A stretch of DNA of 64,000 nt, from positions 558,001-622,000 of the forward strand of contig NZ_JQNK01000008.1 of the NCBI RefSeq assembly GCF_000745215.1. Reading direction: 5' to 3'. Positions 9,072 through 18,122 of the stretch are shown one piece after another (position 1 is the first letter of the stretch; each line of letters starts with the position of its first letter). The notes beneath the pieces were generated by a model. That model saw only the letters and a program-made list of their open reading frames with translations. It was not told the origin of the DNA and ran no database searches. The stretch comes from Methylosinus sp. PW1. Lineage in GTDB: Bacteria; Pseudomonadota; Alphaproteobacteria; Rhizobiales; Beijerinckiaceae. A program made the position numbers and the translations under genes.

Positions 9072-9959
9072 TCAATCCGCTGCTCGAGTTTCGGATGAGT
9101 GATCGCGGATCAGGCCTTCTTGCGCCACAGAGGCGACGAGCCGTCCGTCCGAGGAGAAAATCATTCCTCGTGTGAGCGTTCGCGCGCCGGCGGCGGTCGG
9201 GCTGTCCTGCGTGTAGAGCAGCCATTCATCGGCGCGGAACGGGCGATGGAACCATAAAGCGTGATCGAGGCTCGCGACCTGTAGCCGCTCGTCGAAGATG
9301 GAGCGGCCGTGCCGCACCAGCGCCGTGTTGAGCAGCGTCATGTCGGAAAGATAGGCGAGCAGCGCTTGATGAATGGCGATCTCGTCGCCGATGCGTTCGG
9401 CGATCTTGAACCAGATGAATTGCCGAGCATCCGCCGCAGCATTGTTCAAAAAAAAGGCGCTCGGATCGACCACGCGTATATCGACCGATGGCGATCCGGC
9501 GATGCATTCCGAGGCGGCGAGCGGCAGAAAATCGGCGAAACGCTCGGCCAGCGCGTTTTTCGTCGGCAGAGTCTCGGGCGGCGGCGCCTCGGGCGCGGAA
9601 ACGGCGTGCTCGAGGCCCCGCTCCTCGATATGGAACGAGGCCTCCATAGAGAAGATCGTCCGTCCTTTCTGCTTCGCCTCGCAGCGCCGCGTCGTGAAGC
9701 TCTTGCCGTCGCGCAGCCGGGTGACGAAGAAGTCGATCGGCTGGCGCGGGTCGCCGGCGAGGATGAAATAGGCGTGCAGCGAATGGGCCGGGCGGTCGGC
9801 CGGCACGCTGCGCTGCGCAGCGACCAGAGCCTGGCCCACCACCTGCCCGCCATAGACGCGCGCGTTCCTGCACCGGCTGTAGCCTCGGTAGGCGTCCGGG
9901 CCGATCGGCTCGAGATCGAGAAGCGCGAGCAACTCGCTCGTGGGGTTGAGCGCGTCCAT
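9072..9959 (-). CDS. tesB: Acyl-CoA thioesterase II
   Basis: Double-hotdog thioesterase of 295 residues that hydrolyses acyl-CoA to free acid and CoA in the cytosol. The first hotdog carries RVYGGQVVGQALVAAQRSV, and SLHAYFILAGDPRQPIDF follows. The second contains LSDMTLLNTAL (catalytic Asp), SLDHALWFHRPFRADEWLLY (Thr position replaced or shifted near SLDHA) and VASVAQEGLIR (Gln). These are the Asp/Thr/Gln landmarks of TesB. The start lies 4 bp after the Trm112 gene stop on the same strand, so the two are likely co-transcribed. There is no clear ribosome site, consistent with coupling. Confidence 0.93.
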   Translation of the reverse strand: MDALNPTSELLALLDLEPIGPDAYRGYSRCRNARVYGGQVVGQALVAAQRSVPADRPAHSLHAYFILAGDPRQPIDFFVTRLRDGKSFTTRRCEAKQKGRTIFSMEASFHIEERGLEHAVSAPEAPPPETLPTKNALAERFADFLPLAASECIAGSPSVDIRVVDPSAFFLNNAAADARQFIWFKIAERIGDEIAIHQALLAYLSDMTLLNTALVRHGRSIFDERLQVASLDHALWFHRPFRADEWLLYTQDSPTAAGARTLTRGMIFSSDGRLVASVAQEGLIRDHSSETRAAD

Positions 9960-9963
9960 CGGG

Positions 9964-10188
9964 TCAGTCGACCGGTCTGGCCTCCTCTGGCAGCATGATG
10001 GGAATGCCGTCGCGGATCGGATAGGCGAGCCGGGCGGAGCGGGAGATCAGCTCCTGGCGCTCGGAATCATATTCGAGCGTCGATTTGGTGAGCGGGCAGA
10101 CCAGAATCTCGAGCAGGCGCGGATCGACCTTCGTCGCCTCGGATGCGTCCTCGCCCTCATGCGCGGGCTTATCGGATTTGTCGCTCAT
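9964..10188 (-). CDS. Trm112 family protein
   Basis: A small Trm112/YcaR-like protein of about 74 residues. The conserved core is [20 protein letters not shown], then [17 protein letters not shown]. Bacterial versions usually have four zinc-ligand cysteines; here only one Cys is seen (VCP), so zinc binding is doubtful. I prefer the ATG at 10186-10188, preceded by AAAGG, over the upstream ATG at 10215. The family activates methyltransferases in eukaryotes and archaea, but the bacterial role is unsettled. It sits between the Lon-N protein and tesB on one strand. Confidence 0.85.
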   Translation of the reverse strand: MSDKSDKPAHEGEDASEATKVDPRLLEILVCPLTKSTLEYDSERQELISRSARLAYPIRDGIPIMLPEEARPVD

Positions 10189-10300
10189 CTTGACGCCTTT
10201 CTGCTCTGCAGCCATGGGGCTTCGGGAAAACGCCGCATGCGGCCTCGGCCCGGTAGAGGTAAAACTATCTCGCTATATGCCGCAGCGGCGGAAAAAGTCT

Positions 10301-10969
10301 CTAATGAAATTGCGGCGGATCGTCGCTGTTCTGCGCCAGATCGAGCTCGGCCAGCGCGACCAGAATCTCGGCGCGCGAGCGCAGATCGACCGCCTCCAGC
10401 AGCGCCTGCTTCTCGCTGGCGCCGAAGGGGCTCATCATGGCGAGCGCATTGACCAGCGCCTCATTGGGAGCGGCGTCTATGCTGGTCCAGTCGACGTCGA
10501 GCTGCGAGCCGTCGGCGAACTCGCGCAGCATGCGGATCATTCCGGTGCGATCGACATTGGCCTCGCCGGCGCCGGGCTCGAGATCGACGAGGAAATCGTC
10601 ATAGCTGACCCGGCAGCTGCGATAGGCCAGCGTCGTCGGCAGCTCGTCCTCTATGCGGAAGCGCGCTATGCCGGTGAGCGAGATGAGATAGCGGCCGTCG
10701 CCGGTCTCGGAGAAGCGCGTGATGCGGCCGGCGCAGCCGATCTTGTGCAGCGCGGGCGTCGGCTCGTGCTCGTCCTGGCCGGGCAGCGGCTGAATCATGC
10801 CGATGACGCGCTGCGAGGCGATGGCGTCGTCGACCATGGCCAGATAGCGCGGCTCGAATATGTTGAGCGGCAGCTCGCCGCGCGGCAGCAGCAGCGCGCG
10901 CGTCAGCGGGAAAACGGGAATGACGACGGGCAGGGCGCTCGTGTCTTTATAGGGATGATTGACGCTCAT
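10301..10969 (-). CDS. Stand-alone Lon N-terminal (substrate-binding) domain protein
   Basis: A 222-residue protein made of the LON substrate-binding domain without the AAA+ or protease parts. Motifs include VIPVFPLTRALLLPRGELPLNIFEPRYL at the N-terminus, then IGMIQPLPG and GCAGRITRFSETGDGRYLI. It ends in a helical region. In alphaproteobacteria it is commonly found next to a thioredoxin/TPR protein and a Trm112 protein, exactly as here, which suggests a protein-quality-control role. That role is inferred from context only. No catalytic residues are expected. Confidence 0.9.
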   Translation of the reverse strand: MSVNHPYKDTSALPVVIPVFPLTRALLLPRGELPLNIFEPRYLAMVDDAIASQRVIGMIQPLPGQDEHEPTPALHKIGCAGRITRFSETGDGRYLISLTGIARFRIEDELPTTLAYRSCRVSYDDFLVDLEPGAGEANVDRTGMIRMLREFADGSQLDVDWTSIDAAPNEALVNALAMMSPFGASEKQALLEAVDLRSRAEILVALAELDLAQNSDDPPQFH

Positions 10970-11016
10970 GTCGGTCAGCGGCGGTCGCCGCTACTCCTCG
11001 AGAAAACGCGCTCGCA

Positions 11017-11910
11017 TCATGAGAACAGCAGCGACGACAGGCGTCGCCTGGCGCCTATGGTCGCTTTGTCGAGCGGTCCCCAGGCGTCGAAGAACTGGAT
11101 GAGCTGCTTCCTCGCCCCGTCGTCGCTCCAACTACGGTCCTTTCGGATGATGTCAAGGAGCGCGGTGGCGGCCTCGTCGCGCTTGCCTTTGGCGTTGAGC
11201 GCGAGGGCGAGATCGAAGCGCGCCTGCAGATCGTCGGGATCGAAGGCGACGCGCTTGTGCAGCTCGTCGATCTCGCCGAGATCGGAAGCGGCGAGCGCAT
11301 TCTCCAGCGACGCCGCCGCAGCGGCCACCAGAGAGTCGGCGCGGATCGGGGCGGGCAGGCCGTCGAGCAGCGCTTGCGCGTCGGCGAGGCGCTCCTGCTC
11401 GACATAGAGGCGGGCGAGCTCGGCCGCCGCTTTCGTGTAAGGGGGCTGGTGCGCGACGAGCTGCAGCAAGATCGCCTCGGCGGCCTCGAGCTGGCCCTCG
11501 CCGATCAGCGCCTCGGCGGTGAGGAAGTCGTCGGTTCCCTCGTCCTCGAGCGGGCCGGCGAGGCGCTCGATGAAGCCGCGCAGCTGCTTCTCCGGCAGCG
11601 CGCCGACGAAGCCGTCGGCCGGGCGGCCGCGCTGAAAGGCGACGACCGCCGGAATGGATTTGACGCCGAGCTGTCCGGCGACCTCGGGATGCTGGTCGAT
11701 GTTCATCTTGACGAGCTTCACGCGCCCGCCGGCGGCCTTTACGGCGCGCTCGAGGGCGGGGGCCAGCTGCTTGCAGGGCTCGCACCAGGGCGCCCAGAAA
11801 TCGACGAGCACGGGCTGGCGCAGCGACGCCTCGAGGACGTCGGCGCGGAAGCTCTCCGTCGTCGTCTCGGTCGTTCGGGCGTCGTCTTGCGCCGTCAGTT
11901 CCGCCGCCAT
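11017..11910 (-). CDS. Thioredoxin-TPR co-chaperone-like protein (CnoX/YbbN type)
   Basis: A 297-residue protein: thioredoxin fold (residues about 20-125) with the active site WCEPCK (Cys43, Cys46), followed by TPR-like helices in which FDLALALNAKGKRDEAATALLDII is typical. This is the architecture of CnoX/YbbN, which binds hypochlorite-damaged or unfolded clients and hands them to chaperones. E. coli CnoX lacks the CxxC pair, whereas many alphaproteobacterial forms retain it, so this one may also have redox activity. It heads the minus-strand run towards Lon-N, Trm112 and tesB. Cytoplasmic; no signal peptide. Confidence 0.9.
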   Translation of the reverse strand: MAAELTAQDDARTTETTTESFRADVLEASLRQPVLVDFWAPWCEPCKQLAPALERAVKAAGGRVKLVKMNIDQHPEVAGQLGVKSIPAVVAFQRGRPADGFVGALPEKQLRGFIERLAGPLEDEGTDDFLTAEALIGEGQLEAAEAILLQLVAHQPPYTKAAAELARLYVEQERLADAQALLDGLPAPIRADSLVAAAAASLENALAASDLGEIDELHKRVAFDPDDLQARFDLALALNAKGKRDEAATALLDIIRKDRSWSDDGARKQLIQFFDAWGPLDKATIGARRRLSSLLFS

Positions 11911-11956
11911 CGCACTTCTCCCGCACCGTCCGCCAGAGCTTCGACCGGAATGCGTC

Positions 11957-12697
11957 CTAGGCGTCGCAAGCTCCGTCGCGACGCCGCTCGAAAGTCAGAT
12001 AGACCGGTTTGCGTCCGGCCGCCATCGCTTTCGCCTCGTATTTCGTCTGCGTCCAGCCCCGCCAGGGCGTGAGCCAGTCCGCAGAGGCCGCTGCGCGCCA
12101 TGCAAAATCCACAGACTCTCGGACGCGCGCCAGCGTCCAGCCGGCATAATCGTCGATATCTGTGGCGAAACGCAATTCCCCGCCGGGTCGTAGCACATGG
12201 GCGAGCGCCTCTAATGTCTCCTTCGAGACGAAGCGGCGCTTGCGATGTCGGCGCTTGGGCCAGGGGTCGGGATAGAAGAGGTAGGTTCGGCCGAGGCTCG
12301 CCTTCGGCAGCCAGCCGATCACCTCCGCCGCATCGCCCTGGTGGAGGCGGATATTGGCGAGGCCCTGCGCGTCGATCCGCGCGAGCAGCTTGGCCATTCC
12401 GTTGACGAAGGGCTCGCAGCCGATGAAGCCGACATCGGGCCGGGCGGCCGCGGCGGCGATCAGATGCTCGCCGCCGCCGAAGCCGATCTCGAGACGCACG
12501 TCCGTCACCGCGGTCGGAAACAGGCCGGCGGCGGACGGGCAGGGTTGCGAGAGATCGAGCGTCAGCCGCGGCAGCAGCTCCTGCAGCAGCCGCGTCTGGC
12601 CGGCGCGCAAGGCCTTGCCCTTGCTGCGGCCGTAGAGGCGGCGCGCCACATGGGCCGCGCCGCCGTCGATCGCTTCCAGGTCGCCGTCTCGTTCCAT
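11957..12697 (-). CDS. trmB: tRNA (guanine-N7-)-methyltransferase
   Basis: Makes m7G46 in the tRNA variable loop using S-adenosylmethionine. The 246-residue protein has the SAM-binding strand VRLEIGFGGGEHLIAAA, the acidic motif FIGCEPF, and the diagnostic LFYPDPWPKRRHRKRRF, with Pro-Asp-Pro-Trp-Pro and the basic stretch that grips tRNA. It lies 41 bp after metK, the producer of its cofactor, on the same strand, an arrangement common in this order. Confidence 0.95.
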   Translation of the reverse strand: MERDGDLEAIDGGAAHVARRLYGRSKGKALRAGQTRLLQELLPRLTLDLSQPCPSAAGLFPTAVTDVRLEIGFGGGEHLIAAAAARPDVGFIGCEPFVNGMAKLLARIDAQGLANIRLHQGDAAEVIGWLPKASLGRTYLFYPDPWPKRRHRKRRFVSKETLEALAHVLRPGGELRFATDIDDYAGWTLARVRESVDFAWRAAASADWLTPWRGWTQTKYEAKAMAAGRKPVYLTFERRRDGACDA

Positions 12698-12738
12698 GGC
12701 TCAGTCTTGGGCGTCTTTGTCGCCGAAGATCGCCTGCG

Positions 12739-13929
12739 TCAGGAGAACTGCGCCTTCAGCGCATCGACGAGATCGGTGCGCTCCCAGGAGAAGCCGCCTT
12801 CCTCGTCCGGCGTGCGGCCGAAATGGCCATAGGCCGAGGTGCGGGCGTAGATCGGCTTGTTGAGCTGCAGATGCTCGCGAATGCCGCGCGGCGACAGGCG
12901 GATGATCTGCGGCAGAATGGCCTCGAGCTTGTCCTCGGGAACCTGGCCGGTGCCGTGCAGATCGACATAGATCGACAGCGGCTCGGCCACGCCGATGGCG
13001 TAGGAGAGCTGCAGCGTCGCGCGATCGGCGAGGCCGGCGGCCACGATGTTCTTGGCCAGATAGCGGGCGGCGTAGGCGGCCGAGCGGTCCACCTTGGTCG
13101 GGTCCTTGCCGGAGAAGGCGCCGCCGCCATGGGGAGCCGCTCCGCCATAGGTGTCCACGATGATCTTGCGGCCAGTGAGGCCAGCGTCGCCATCCGGGCC
13201 GCCGATGTGGAACTTGCCGGTCGGATTGACGTGCCAAACCGTCTCCTTGGTGACGAAGCCCGCGGGCAGCGCCTCGAGGATATAGGGCTCGACGATGGCG
13301 CGAACGTCCTGCGGCGTCAGATTCTCGTCGGTGTGCTGATGCGAGAGCACGATCTGCGTGGCCTCGACCGGCTTGCCGTTCTCATAGCGCAGCGTGACCT
13401 GGCTCTTGGCGTCCGGGCCGAGGCCCTTCTCCTTGCCGGTATGGCGGGCATGGGCGAGCTTCTCGAGAATCTTGTGGGCGTAATAGATGGGAGCGGGCAG
13501 CAGGTCGGGCGTCTCGCGCACGGCGTAGCCGAACATGATGCCTTGATCGCCCGCGCCCTCGTCCTTATTGCCGGCGGCGTCGACGCCTTGCGCGATATCG
13601 GCCGACTGGGCGTGCAGCAGCACCTCGACATCGGCGTTCTGCCAATGGAAGCCGGCCTGCTCATAGCCGATGGACTTGATCGCCTTGCGGGCGACGTCGA
13701 CGATCTGCTCCTTGGAAATGGCGGGGCCGCGCACCTCGCCGGCGATCACGACGCGATTGGTGGTGGCGAGAGTCTCCGCGGCGACGCGGATCTGATAGGG
13801 GTCGACGCCGAATTTGGCGCCCTCGCGAAAAAACAGATCGACGATCTCGTCGGAAATGCGGTCGCACACCTTATCGGGATGGCCTTCCGAAACCGACTCG
13901 CTGGTGAAAAGATAGTTCTGTCGCGTCAC
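12739..13929 (-). CDS. metK: S-adenosylmethionine synthetase
   Basis: Makes SAM from methionine and ATP. From the GTG at 13927-13929 the protein is 396 residues, the usual length, and begins [20 protein letters not shown] with the catalytic His17. It includes [12 protein letters not shown] (the flexible-loop signature) and [19 protein letters not shown] near the C-terminal third. GGAG lies eight bases before the GTG. An ATG at 14022 would add 31 residues with no family counterpart and is rejected. A TTGACG / TACTGA promoter lies upstream. No SAM riboswitch could be recognised. Confidence 0.96.
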   Translation of the reverse strand: MTRQNYLFTSESVSEGHPDKVCDRISDEIVDLFFREGAKFGVDPYQIRVAAETLATTNRVVIAGEVRGPAISKEQIVDVARKAIKSIGYEQAGFHWQNADVEVLLHAQSADIAQGVDAAGNKDEGAGDQGIMFGYAVRETPDLLPAPIYYAHKILEKLAHARHTGKEKGLGPDAKSQVTLRYENGKPVEATQIVLSHQHTDENLTPQDVRAIVEPYILEALPAGFVTKETVWHVNPTGKFHIGGPDGDAGLTGRKIIVDTYGGAAPHGGGAFSGKDPTKVDRSAAYAARYLAKNIVAAGLADRATLQLSYAIGVAEPLSIYVDLHGTGQVPEDKLEAILPQIIRLSPRGIREHLQLNKPIYARTSAYGHFGRTPDEEGGFSWERTDLVDALKAQFS

Positions 13930-13994
13930 ATCCAATCTCCGTCCAATCGCCGCTCCGCCGTTCGTCGGCGGACAGACCAGTCCATTCGCCCAAA

Positions 13995-14022
13995 TCAGTA
14001 CAGGCGTCGTTCGTTTCGTCAA
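13995..14022 (-). promoter_or_regulatory. Candidate sigma-70 promoter for metK
   Basis: On the minus strand TTGACG (14022-14017) and TACTGA (14000-13995) are separated by 16 bp, about 65 bases before the GTG start of metK. The spacing is slightly short but within range. Confidence 0.45.
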
Positions 14023-14096
14023 GCCGCATGTGCCGAAATGTTCTTTATAGAGAACTCGTGATAGAGAGCTCGTGCGGAGATCCGCCGAGCCTCGGC

Positions 14097-14537
14097 CTAT
14101 TTGTCGGCCGTATCGCCTACATCCGGCTCCCGCGCGCCTTCGTCCTGCTCGGCCAGCGTCGAGATGAGGTCGATGACGCGTTTGCGCACCTTGGGGTCCT
14201 TGATGCGGGCGAAGGCGCGATTGAGATGCAGGCCTTCAGCCGTCGAGAGGAAATCGACGACATATTGCGACGAGGACTCTTCCGCGAAGCCGTCGCCGGC
14301 GGGCTGGGCGTTGGGAGCGCCCTCGAAGAAGAAGGAGGGCGGCACGTTCAGCGTCTTGGAGATCTGCTGCAGCCGGCTTGCGCCGATGCGGTTCGTGCCT
14401 TTTTCGTATTTCTGCACTTGCTGGAATGTGAGGCCGAGCGCCTCGCCGAGCTTCTCCTGACTCATCTTCATAAGGATGCGTTGCATGCGCACGCGACTTC
14501 CGACATGCCTGTCGATCGGATCGGGCGCTTTTTTCAC
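14097..14537 (-). CDS. XRE-family helix-turn-helix regulator
   Basis: A 146-residue regulator starting at GTG 14535-14537, preceded by AAGGAAG. The HTH is residues about 12-65: [20 protein letters not shown], then [20 protein letters not shown]. The C-terminal part ([24 protein letters not shown]) is a helical extension typical of the alphaproteobacterial lnt-xre-metK group. It lies between lnt and metK on the same strand, a conserved position, so it may tune SAM or envelope functions. The target is unknown. It resembles housekeeping XRE regulators rather than phage repressors. Confidence 0.9.
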   Translation of the reverse strand: MKKAPDPIDRHVGSRVRMQRILMKMSQEKLGEALGLTFQQVQKYEKGTNRIGASRLQQISKTLNVPPSFFFEGAPNAQPAGDGFAEESSSQYVVDFLSTAEGLHLNRAFARIKDPKVRKRVIDLISTLAEQDEGAREPDVGDTADK

Positions 14538-14656
14538 TGCGAATGCTTCCTTTTTCTCATCAGCTGCCGCCTTTTGTTCGAAGATGCTGATCTACAGTGG
14601 ATTTCGCCCTTTCGATCGCTGGCGCGGACGTGCTCGCCACTGTGTCGACGAGCGTG

Positions 14657-16348
14657 TCATCGCGCGCCCATGCGACCGGAAGTCGAACCCGCGAGGCCGC
14701 GAAAGCGTCCGAACAGGGCGAAAATTATTGTGAAGAACCAAAGCGTTGAAGTCCAGCGAAAAGGATGGGCGGCAAAGGGCGGCGCATCGGTCGCGCGCGG
14801 CAGGCGCGCATCGATGACGCCATCGACGCCGAGCGGCAGCCGGTGGAGAACGCGGCCATAAGGGTCGACGATCGCGGAGATGCCGGTGTTGGCGACGCGC
14901 GCCAGCGGCAGCCCTTCCTCAATGCTGCGCAGACGCGCCTGGGCGAAATGCTGATAGGGTCCGCTGGTCATGCCGAACCAGCCGTCATTGGTCACATTCA
15001 GCAGCCATTGCGGCCGCTCGCCGGCGGGCTCGACCGTCTCTCCGGGGAAGATCGCCTCATAGCAGACGAGCGGCGCGGCGAGCGGCAATCCCGGCGCGGC
15101 GAGCCGTCGCGGCCCGGTTCCTTCGTCCCATGTTCCGGGAACCAGCTGCGAGACGTTGAGCGGCGCGAGCAGCTTGGAGAATGGCAGATATTCGCCGAAG
15201 GGCACGAGATGCGTCTTGTCGTAGGCGGCGACGATGCGGCCGCCCTGAACGGCGAGGATCGAATTGAAGATCTTGGTGCGCCGCTTGCCGTCCTCGCGCC
15301 GCGCATCCTCCTCCGCGCGCGCCGCGCCGGTCAGCAGCACGGCCCCGCGCATGGTCGCGGCGATGCGCGCGAGCGCCTCCGGATCGCGCGACAGGATGAA
15401 GGGGAAGGCCGATTCCGGCCAGATCAGATGCGTCGCGTCGGCGACGCCGGAGCGGCCGGGCGCGACGGCGCGATCGGAGAGCTCGAGATAGCGGCTCACG
15501 ATCGCCGGGCCGTTCTCGGGCTTGAATTTCGCGTCCTGCGGGAGATTAGGCTGCATCAGCCGCAATTTGACGCCCTCGACATATTCCGTCTTGCCGGCGC
15601 CGAGCCGCAGCGCGCCATAGCCTGCCATGCCGATGGCGAGGACGAGCGCGACGATGACGGCCGGCGTCAGGCGGCGCGGGCCGTCGACGAGCGTCGCCGG
15701 CGCGGCGAACAGAATGACGGCGAGAATATCCAGCCCATGCAGGCCGACGATCGCGGCGGTCTGATCGAGAAAGGGAATGGCGGCGAGCGCCATGCCGAAA
15801 TCGTTCCAGGGAAAGCCGGTGAGGATGTGGCCGCGCAGAAACTCCGAGGCCCCGAGCCCGGCCGCGAGCGCGAAAATGCGCGCCGAGCCGCCCGACCACA
15901 ACGCCCGCGCGAGCGCGAAGCCCAGCGCGGGAAACAGCGCGAGGACGGCCGGCGCGCCGATGACGGCCAGCGGCAGCGCCCAGGCGAACTGGTCCGGCTC
16001 GACCAGCATGGCCGCGCCGAGCCACCACAGCCCCGCGAGAAAATAGCCGAAGCCGAGCCACCAGCCGGCGCCCGCCGCGCGGCGCATGGAGCCGGCGAGA
16101 TAGGAGAGGCCGCCGGCGCCGCGCGCGGAGGCCGAGCCGTCGAGCAGCCACACCGAGACGCACATGGTCACGAGCATGGCGGGCGCGAGATCGAGGGGAG
16201 CCAGCGCCAGCGCGCCCACGGCGCCCGCGGCAAAGGCGATGGCGCGGCGCGTCCAGCCCTCGGCGAGGATGATGCGCTGCGGAAGCGTCGGCCCCTTTCG
16301 CGCGCCATCGGCGAAGGATCGGGTGAGAAATTGTTGCGCCATGTGCAT
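14657..16348 (-). CDS. lnt: Apolipoprotein N-acyltransferase
   Basis: Adds the third acyl chain to lipoproteins at the inner membrane. The 563-residue protein has about six N-terminal membrane segments (WLGFGYFLAGLWWLGAAML is one) and then a periplasmic nitrilase domain. The catalytic triad is visible as Glu in IWPESAFPF, Lys in YDKTHLVPFGEYLPF and Cys in PLVCYEAIFP, and WLLNVTNDGWFG follows. A final membrane segment (FTIIFALFGRF) sits near the C-terminus. MHMAQQ offers two possible ATGs at 16348 and 16342. It is upstream of xre and metK on the same strand. Confidence 0.95.
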   Translation of the reverse strand: MHMAQQFLTRSFADGARKGPTLPQRIILAEGWTRRAIAFAAGAVGALALAPLDLAPAMLVTMCVSVWLLDGSASARGAGGLSYLAGSMRRAAGAGWWLGFGYFLAGLWWLGAAMLVEPDQFAWALPLAVIGAPAVLALFPALGFALARALWSGGSARIFALAAGLGASEFLRGHILTGFPWNDFGMALAAIPFLDQTAAIVGLHGLDILAVILFAAPATLVDGPRRLTPAVIVALVLAIGMAGYGALRLGAGKTEYVEGVKLRLMQPNLPQDAKFKPENGPAIVSRYLELSDRAVAPGRSGVADATHLIWPESAFPFILSRDPEALARIAATMRGAVLLTGAARAEEDARREDGKRRTKIFNSILAVQGGRIVAAYDKTHLVPFGEYLPFSKLLAPLNVSQLVPGTWDEGTGPRRLAAPGLPLAAPLVCYEAIFPGETVEPAGERPQWLLNVTNDGWFGMTSGPYQHFAQARLRSIEEGLPLARVANTGISAIVDPYGRVLHRLPLGVDGVIDARLPRATDAPPFAAHPFRWTSTLWFFTIIFALFGRFRGLAGSTSGRMGAR

Positions 16349-16401
16349 CCGTTCGATTCGAATTGGCGTAACGACTTTATCCCGTCCAACGGCTACGCCC
16401 T

Positions 16402-16423
16402 AGAGCCGCTCGAAAACGGCTCT
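16402..16423. other. Intergenic hairpin between lnt and flavodoxin-like gene
   Basis: AGAGCCG and CGGCTCT form a 7-bp stem around CTCGAAAA. It sits in the 210-bp divergent intergenic region (16349-16558), where no gene is seen. It may be a small repeat or a regulatory site. Confidence 0.35.
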
Positions 16424-16558
16424 CGCATTTCAATGGGATCGAATTGTGATCGCTCGCGCTATTTGCGAGAATCGCTATCATTTTCGTAACTGGCCGCGCT
16501 GTGCGGCGGCGCACGCGGCGACGGCCGCGAGAGACGAATCGAGAGACGAATTCGCCCG

Positions 16559-17020
16559 ATGACCGCCAAGCGCCTTCTCATCCTCGCCCATGCGCCTTCG
16601 CCCAATACGGAGCGTCTGCGGGAGGCCGTTCTCGCCGGGGCGCGCGAGATCGCCGGGGTCGAGATCGTGATGCGCGCGCCGCTGGAGGCGACGCCAGAGG
16701 ATGCGCTCGCCGCCGATGCGCTCATTCTGGGAACGACGGAAAATCTCGGCTATATGAGCGGCGCGCTGAAGGATTTCTTCGACCGCAGCTATTATCCCTG
16801 TCTCGAGCGCATGCAGGGCCGGCCTTACGCGCTCTATGTTCGCGCCGGCAACGACGGCGCCGGCGCGCGGCGTAGCGTAGAGACGGTCGCAACCGGGCTG
16901 TGCTGGCGCGCCGTGCAGGAGCCGCTGATCTTTCGCGGGCCTTGGCGGGAGGAGTTCGTCGAGGCGTGCCGCGAGCTCGGCATGGCGATGGCCGCGGGGC
17001 TGGAGGCGGGGGTGTTTTGA
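16559..17020 (+). CDS. Flavodoxin-fold NAD(P)H-dependent oxidoreductase-like protein
   Basis: A 153-residue flavodoxin-like protein. The first strand and phosphate loop read LLILAHAPSPNTERLREAVL, and the second FMN-contact region is ILGTTENLGYMSGALKDFFD, matching NADPH-dependent FMN reductase-type proteins. YALYVRAGNDGAGARRS forms the third loop. No partner domain or signal peptide is present. It is divergent from lnt and lies just upstream of the DUF350/ATP-grasp cluster, though 70 bp separate it from the next small open frame. Electron donor and acceptor are unknown. Confidence 0.75.
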   Translation: MTAKRLLILAHAPSPNTERLREAVLAGAREIAGVEIVMRAPLEATPEDALAADALILGTTENLGYMSGALKDFFDRSYYPCLERMQGRPYALYVRAGNDGAGARRSVETVATGLCWRAVQEPLIFRGPWREEFVEACRELGMAMAAGLEAGVF

Positions 17021-17091
17021 CGGAGGCCGCGGTCGGTCGCGCGAGGCGTCGTCGATTCCGGCGCGCCTATCTTTCTTCGCGGTTTTTCGAT

Positions 17092-17202
17092 ATGTTCGCC
17101 TATCTATTTTCGAAAGGTGCGACTTTGCGCTCGGGATTTGTCATCGGCGGCGTCATTGCGTCGGCGCTGTTCCATTGCATCGCTTTTCTCCACGGTCGAT
17201 GA
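17092..17202 (+). CDS. Possible small membrane protein / truncated DUF350 remnant
   Basis: A 36-codon frame from ATG 17092, or 25 codons from TTG 17123 preceded by GAAAGG. It encodes a single hydrophobic helix, FVIGGVIASALFHCIAFLHG. The upstream DNA resembles that before the DUF350 gene at 17710 (TATCTTTC..TTCG..., then TTTTNCGAAAGG followed by a TTG). The helix also resembles the first membrane segment of that DUF350 protein. I infer that it may be the stub of a duplicated DUF350 gene that lost its remaining segments, but a genuine short membrane protein cannot be excluded. Confidence 0.35.
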   Translation: MFAYLFSKGATLRSGFVIGGVIASALFHCIAFLHGR

Positions 17203-17205
17203 GGC

Positions 17206-17631
17206 ATGGCGGAGGAAGAGCCCGGCATCGAATTTTTCGGCCACGGTCTGGGGCCGAGACGCGCGGAGAGCCCGCGCAAGCGATCGCTTCGCGTCGAACG
17301 CGAAGGCATAGCGATCTATGGCCACGGCCTCGGACCGCGCCCGGCTCCGCCGCCTCGCCTAGAGGAGCCCGTCGGCGAATCTCTGCATCTGCCGTCAGAG
17401 CAAGCGTGGCCGCTCGCTATCGCGCTGATCGCGCTCGGCGCGATCTCGATCGGAATTTTCGCGTTGGCGCAGATCGTCGATCGTCAAATATGCGCGGCCG
17501 ATCCGCGGCGCGATTGCGAACGCGGCAGCGATCCGGGAGGCGCGGAAGGCGGGGGCGGCAGTTTGTCGGGCTATCACGCCTATTACGGCGGATTCGGCGA
17601 AAGCGGCGGCTTTCACGCGGGCGGCTCGTGA
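17206..17631 (+). CDS. Membrane protein with Gly/Ser-rich tail (first copy)
   Basis: A 141-residue protein. The N-terminal half has an imperfect internal repeat, FFGHGLGPRRAESPR and IYGHGLGPRPAPPPR. One membrane helix follows (WPLAIALIALGAISIGIFALAQIV), then a short Cys segment ICAADPRRDCERGSDPGG and a Gly-rich tail with Tyr and His. The order helix, Cys-Asp motif, low-complexity tail is shared with the protein at 18123. Such proteins accompany DUF350 proteins and glutathionylspermidine-synthase-like ATP-grasp enzymes (compare E. coli YgiB/YjfM). Function is unknown; it might be a substrate or membrane anchor. Confidence 0.7.
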   Translation: MAEEEPGIEFFGHGLGPRRAESPRKRSLRVEREGIAIYGHGLGPRPAPPPRLEEPVGESLHLPSEQAWPLAIALIALGAISIGIFALAQIVDRQICAADPRRDCERGSDPGGAEGGGGSLSGYHAYYGGFGESGGFHAGGS

Positions 17632-17709
17632 GACTGCGTCTCGCGGCGCTTCTATCTTTCGTTCATCCGCTTTGCTAACCTCTTCGCGATTTTTACGAAA
17701 GGACTGACC

Positions 17710-18117
17710 TTGCCAGCAGATCTCGCATCCGGCCTTCTGTCCTTTGCGGCTTATTTTCTCGGGGCCATCGCCTATTGCGCCGCATTCTGCGTCGTCTACA
17801 CGCGCTTGACGCCGCATTGCGAGTTCGACCTGATCGTCGAGGAGCACAACGCCTCCGCCGCCATCGCCTTCGGCGGCAGCCTCATCGGCTTCGCCATCGC
17901 GCTCGCGGGCGCTGTGCATAATACGCAATCGGCGCTCGAATTCATCATTTGGGGCTTTGTCGCTTTCGCCACGCAGATCATCGCTTTTCTTCTCGCGCGG
18001 CTCGCGCATCCGGGCCTTTCGCAGGCGATCGAGCAGAACGCCGTCGCCGCGGCGGTATGGCTCGGCGCCGTTTCCATTTCTGCCGGCGTGCTCAGCGCCG
18101 CCTGCATGAGTCCGTGA
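17710..18117 (+). CDS. DUF350 (YjfL-type) membrane protein
   Basis: A 135-residue integral membrane protein starting at TTG 17710 after AAAGGA. Four hydrophobic segments are visible, with the conserved DUF350 core EEHNASAAIAFGGSLIGFAIALAGA in the middle. In E. coli the homologue YjfL lies beside YjfM and YjfC, the latter glutathionylspermidine-synthase-like; the same trio occurs here. The role is unknown, and a channel or scaffold at the inner membrane is only a guess. The next gene begins 5 bp after the stop, so they form an operon. Confidence 0.85.
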   Translation: MPADLASGLLSFAAYFLGAIAYCAAFCVVYTRLTPHCEFDLIVEEHNASAAIAFGGSLIGFAIALAGAVHNTQSALEFIIWGFVAFATQIIAFLLARLAHPGLSQAIEQNAVAAAVWLGAVSISAGVLSAACMSP

Positions 18118-18122
18118 GAGCC

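Noticed and set aside
13930..14096. SAM-responsive riboswitch in front of metK
   Set aside because: I could not find a recognisable SAM-II or SAM/SAH core; only a sigma-70-like promoter is supportable. A covariance-model search would decide.
14640..14720. tRNA-like GGTTCGACTTCC stretch on the minus strand
   Set aside because: It is within the coding end of lnt and has no matching acceptor or anticodon stems.
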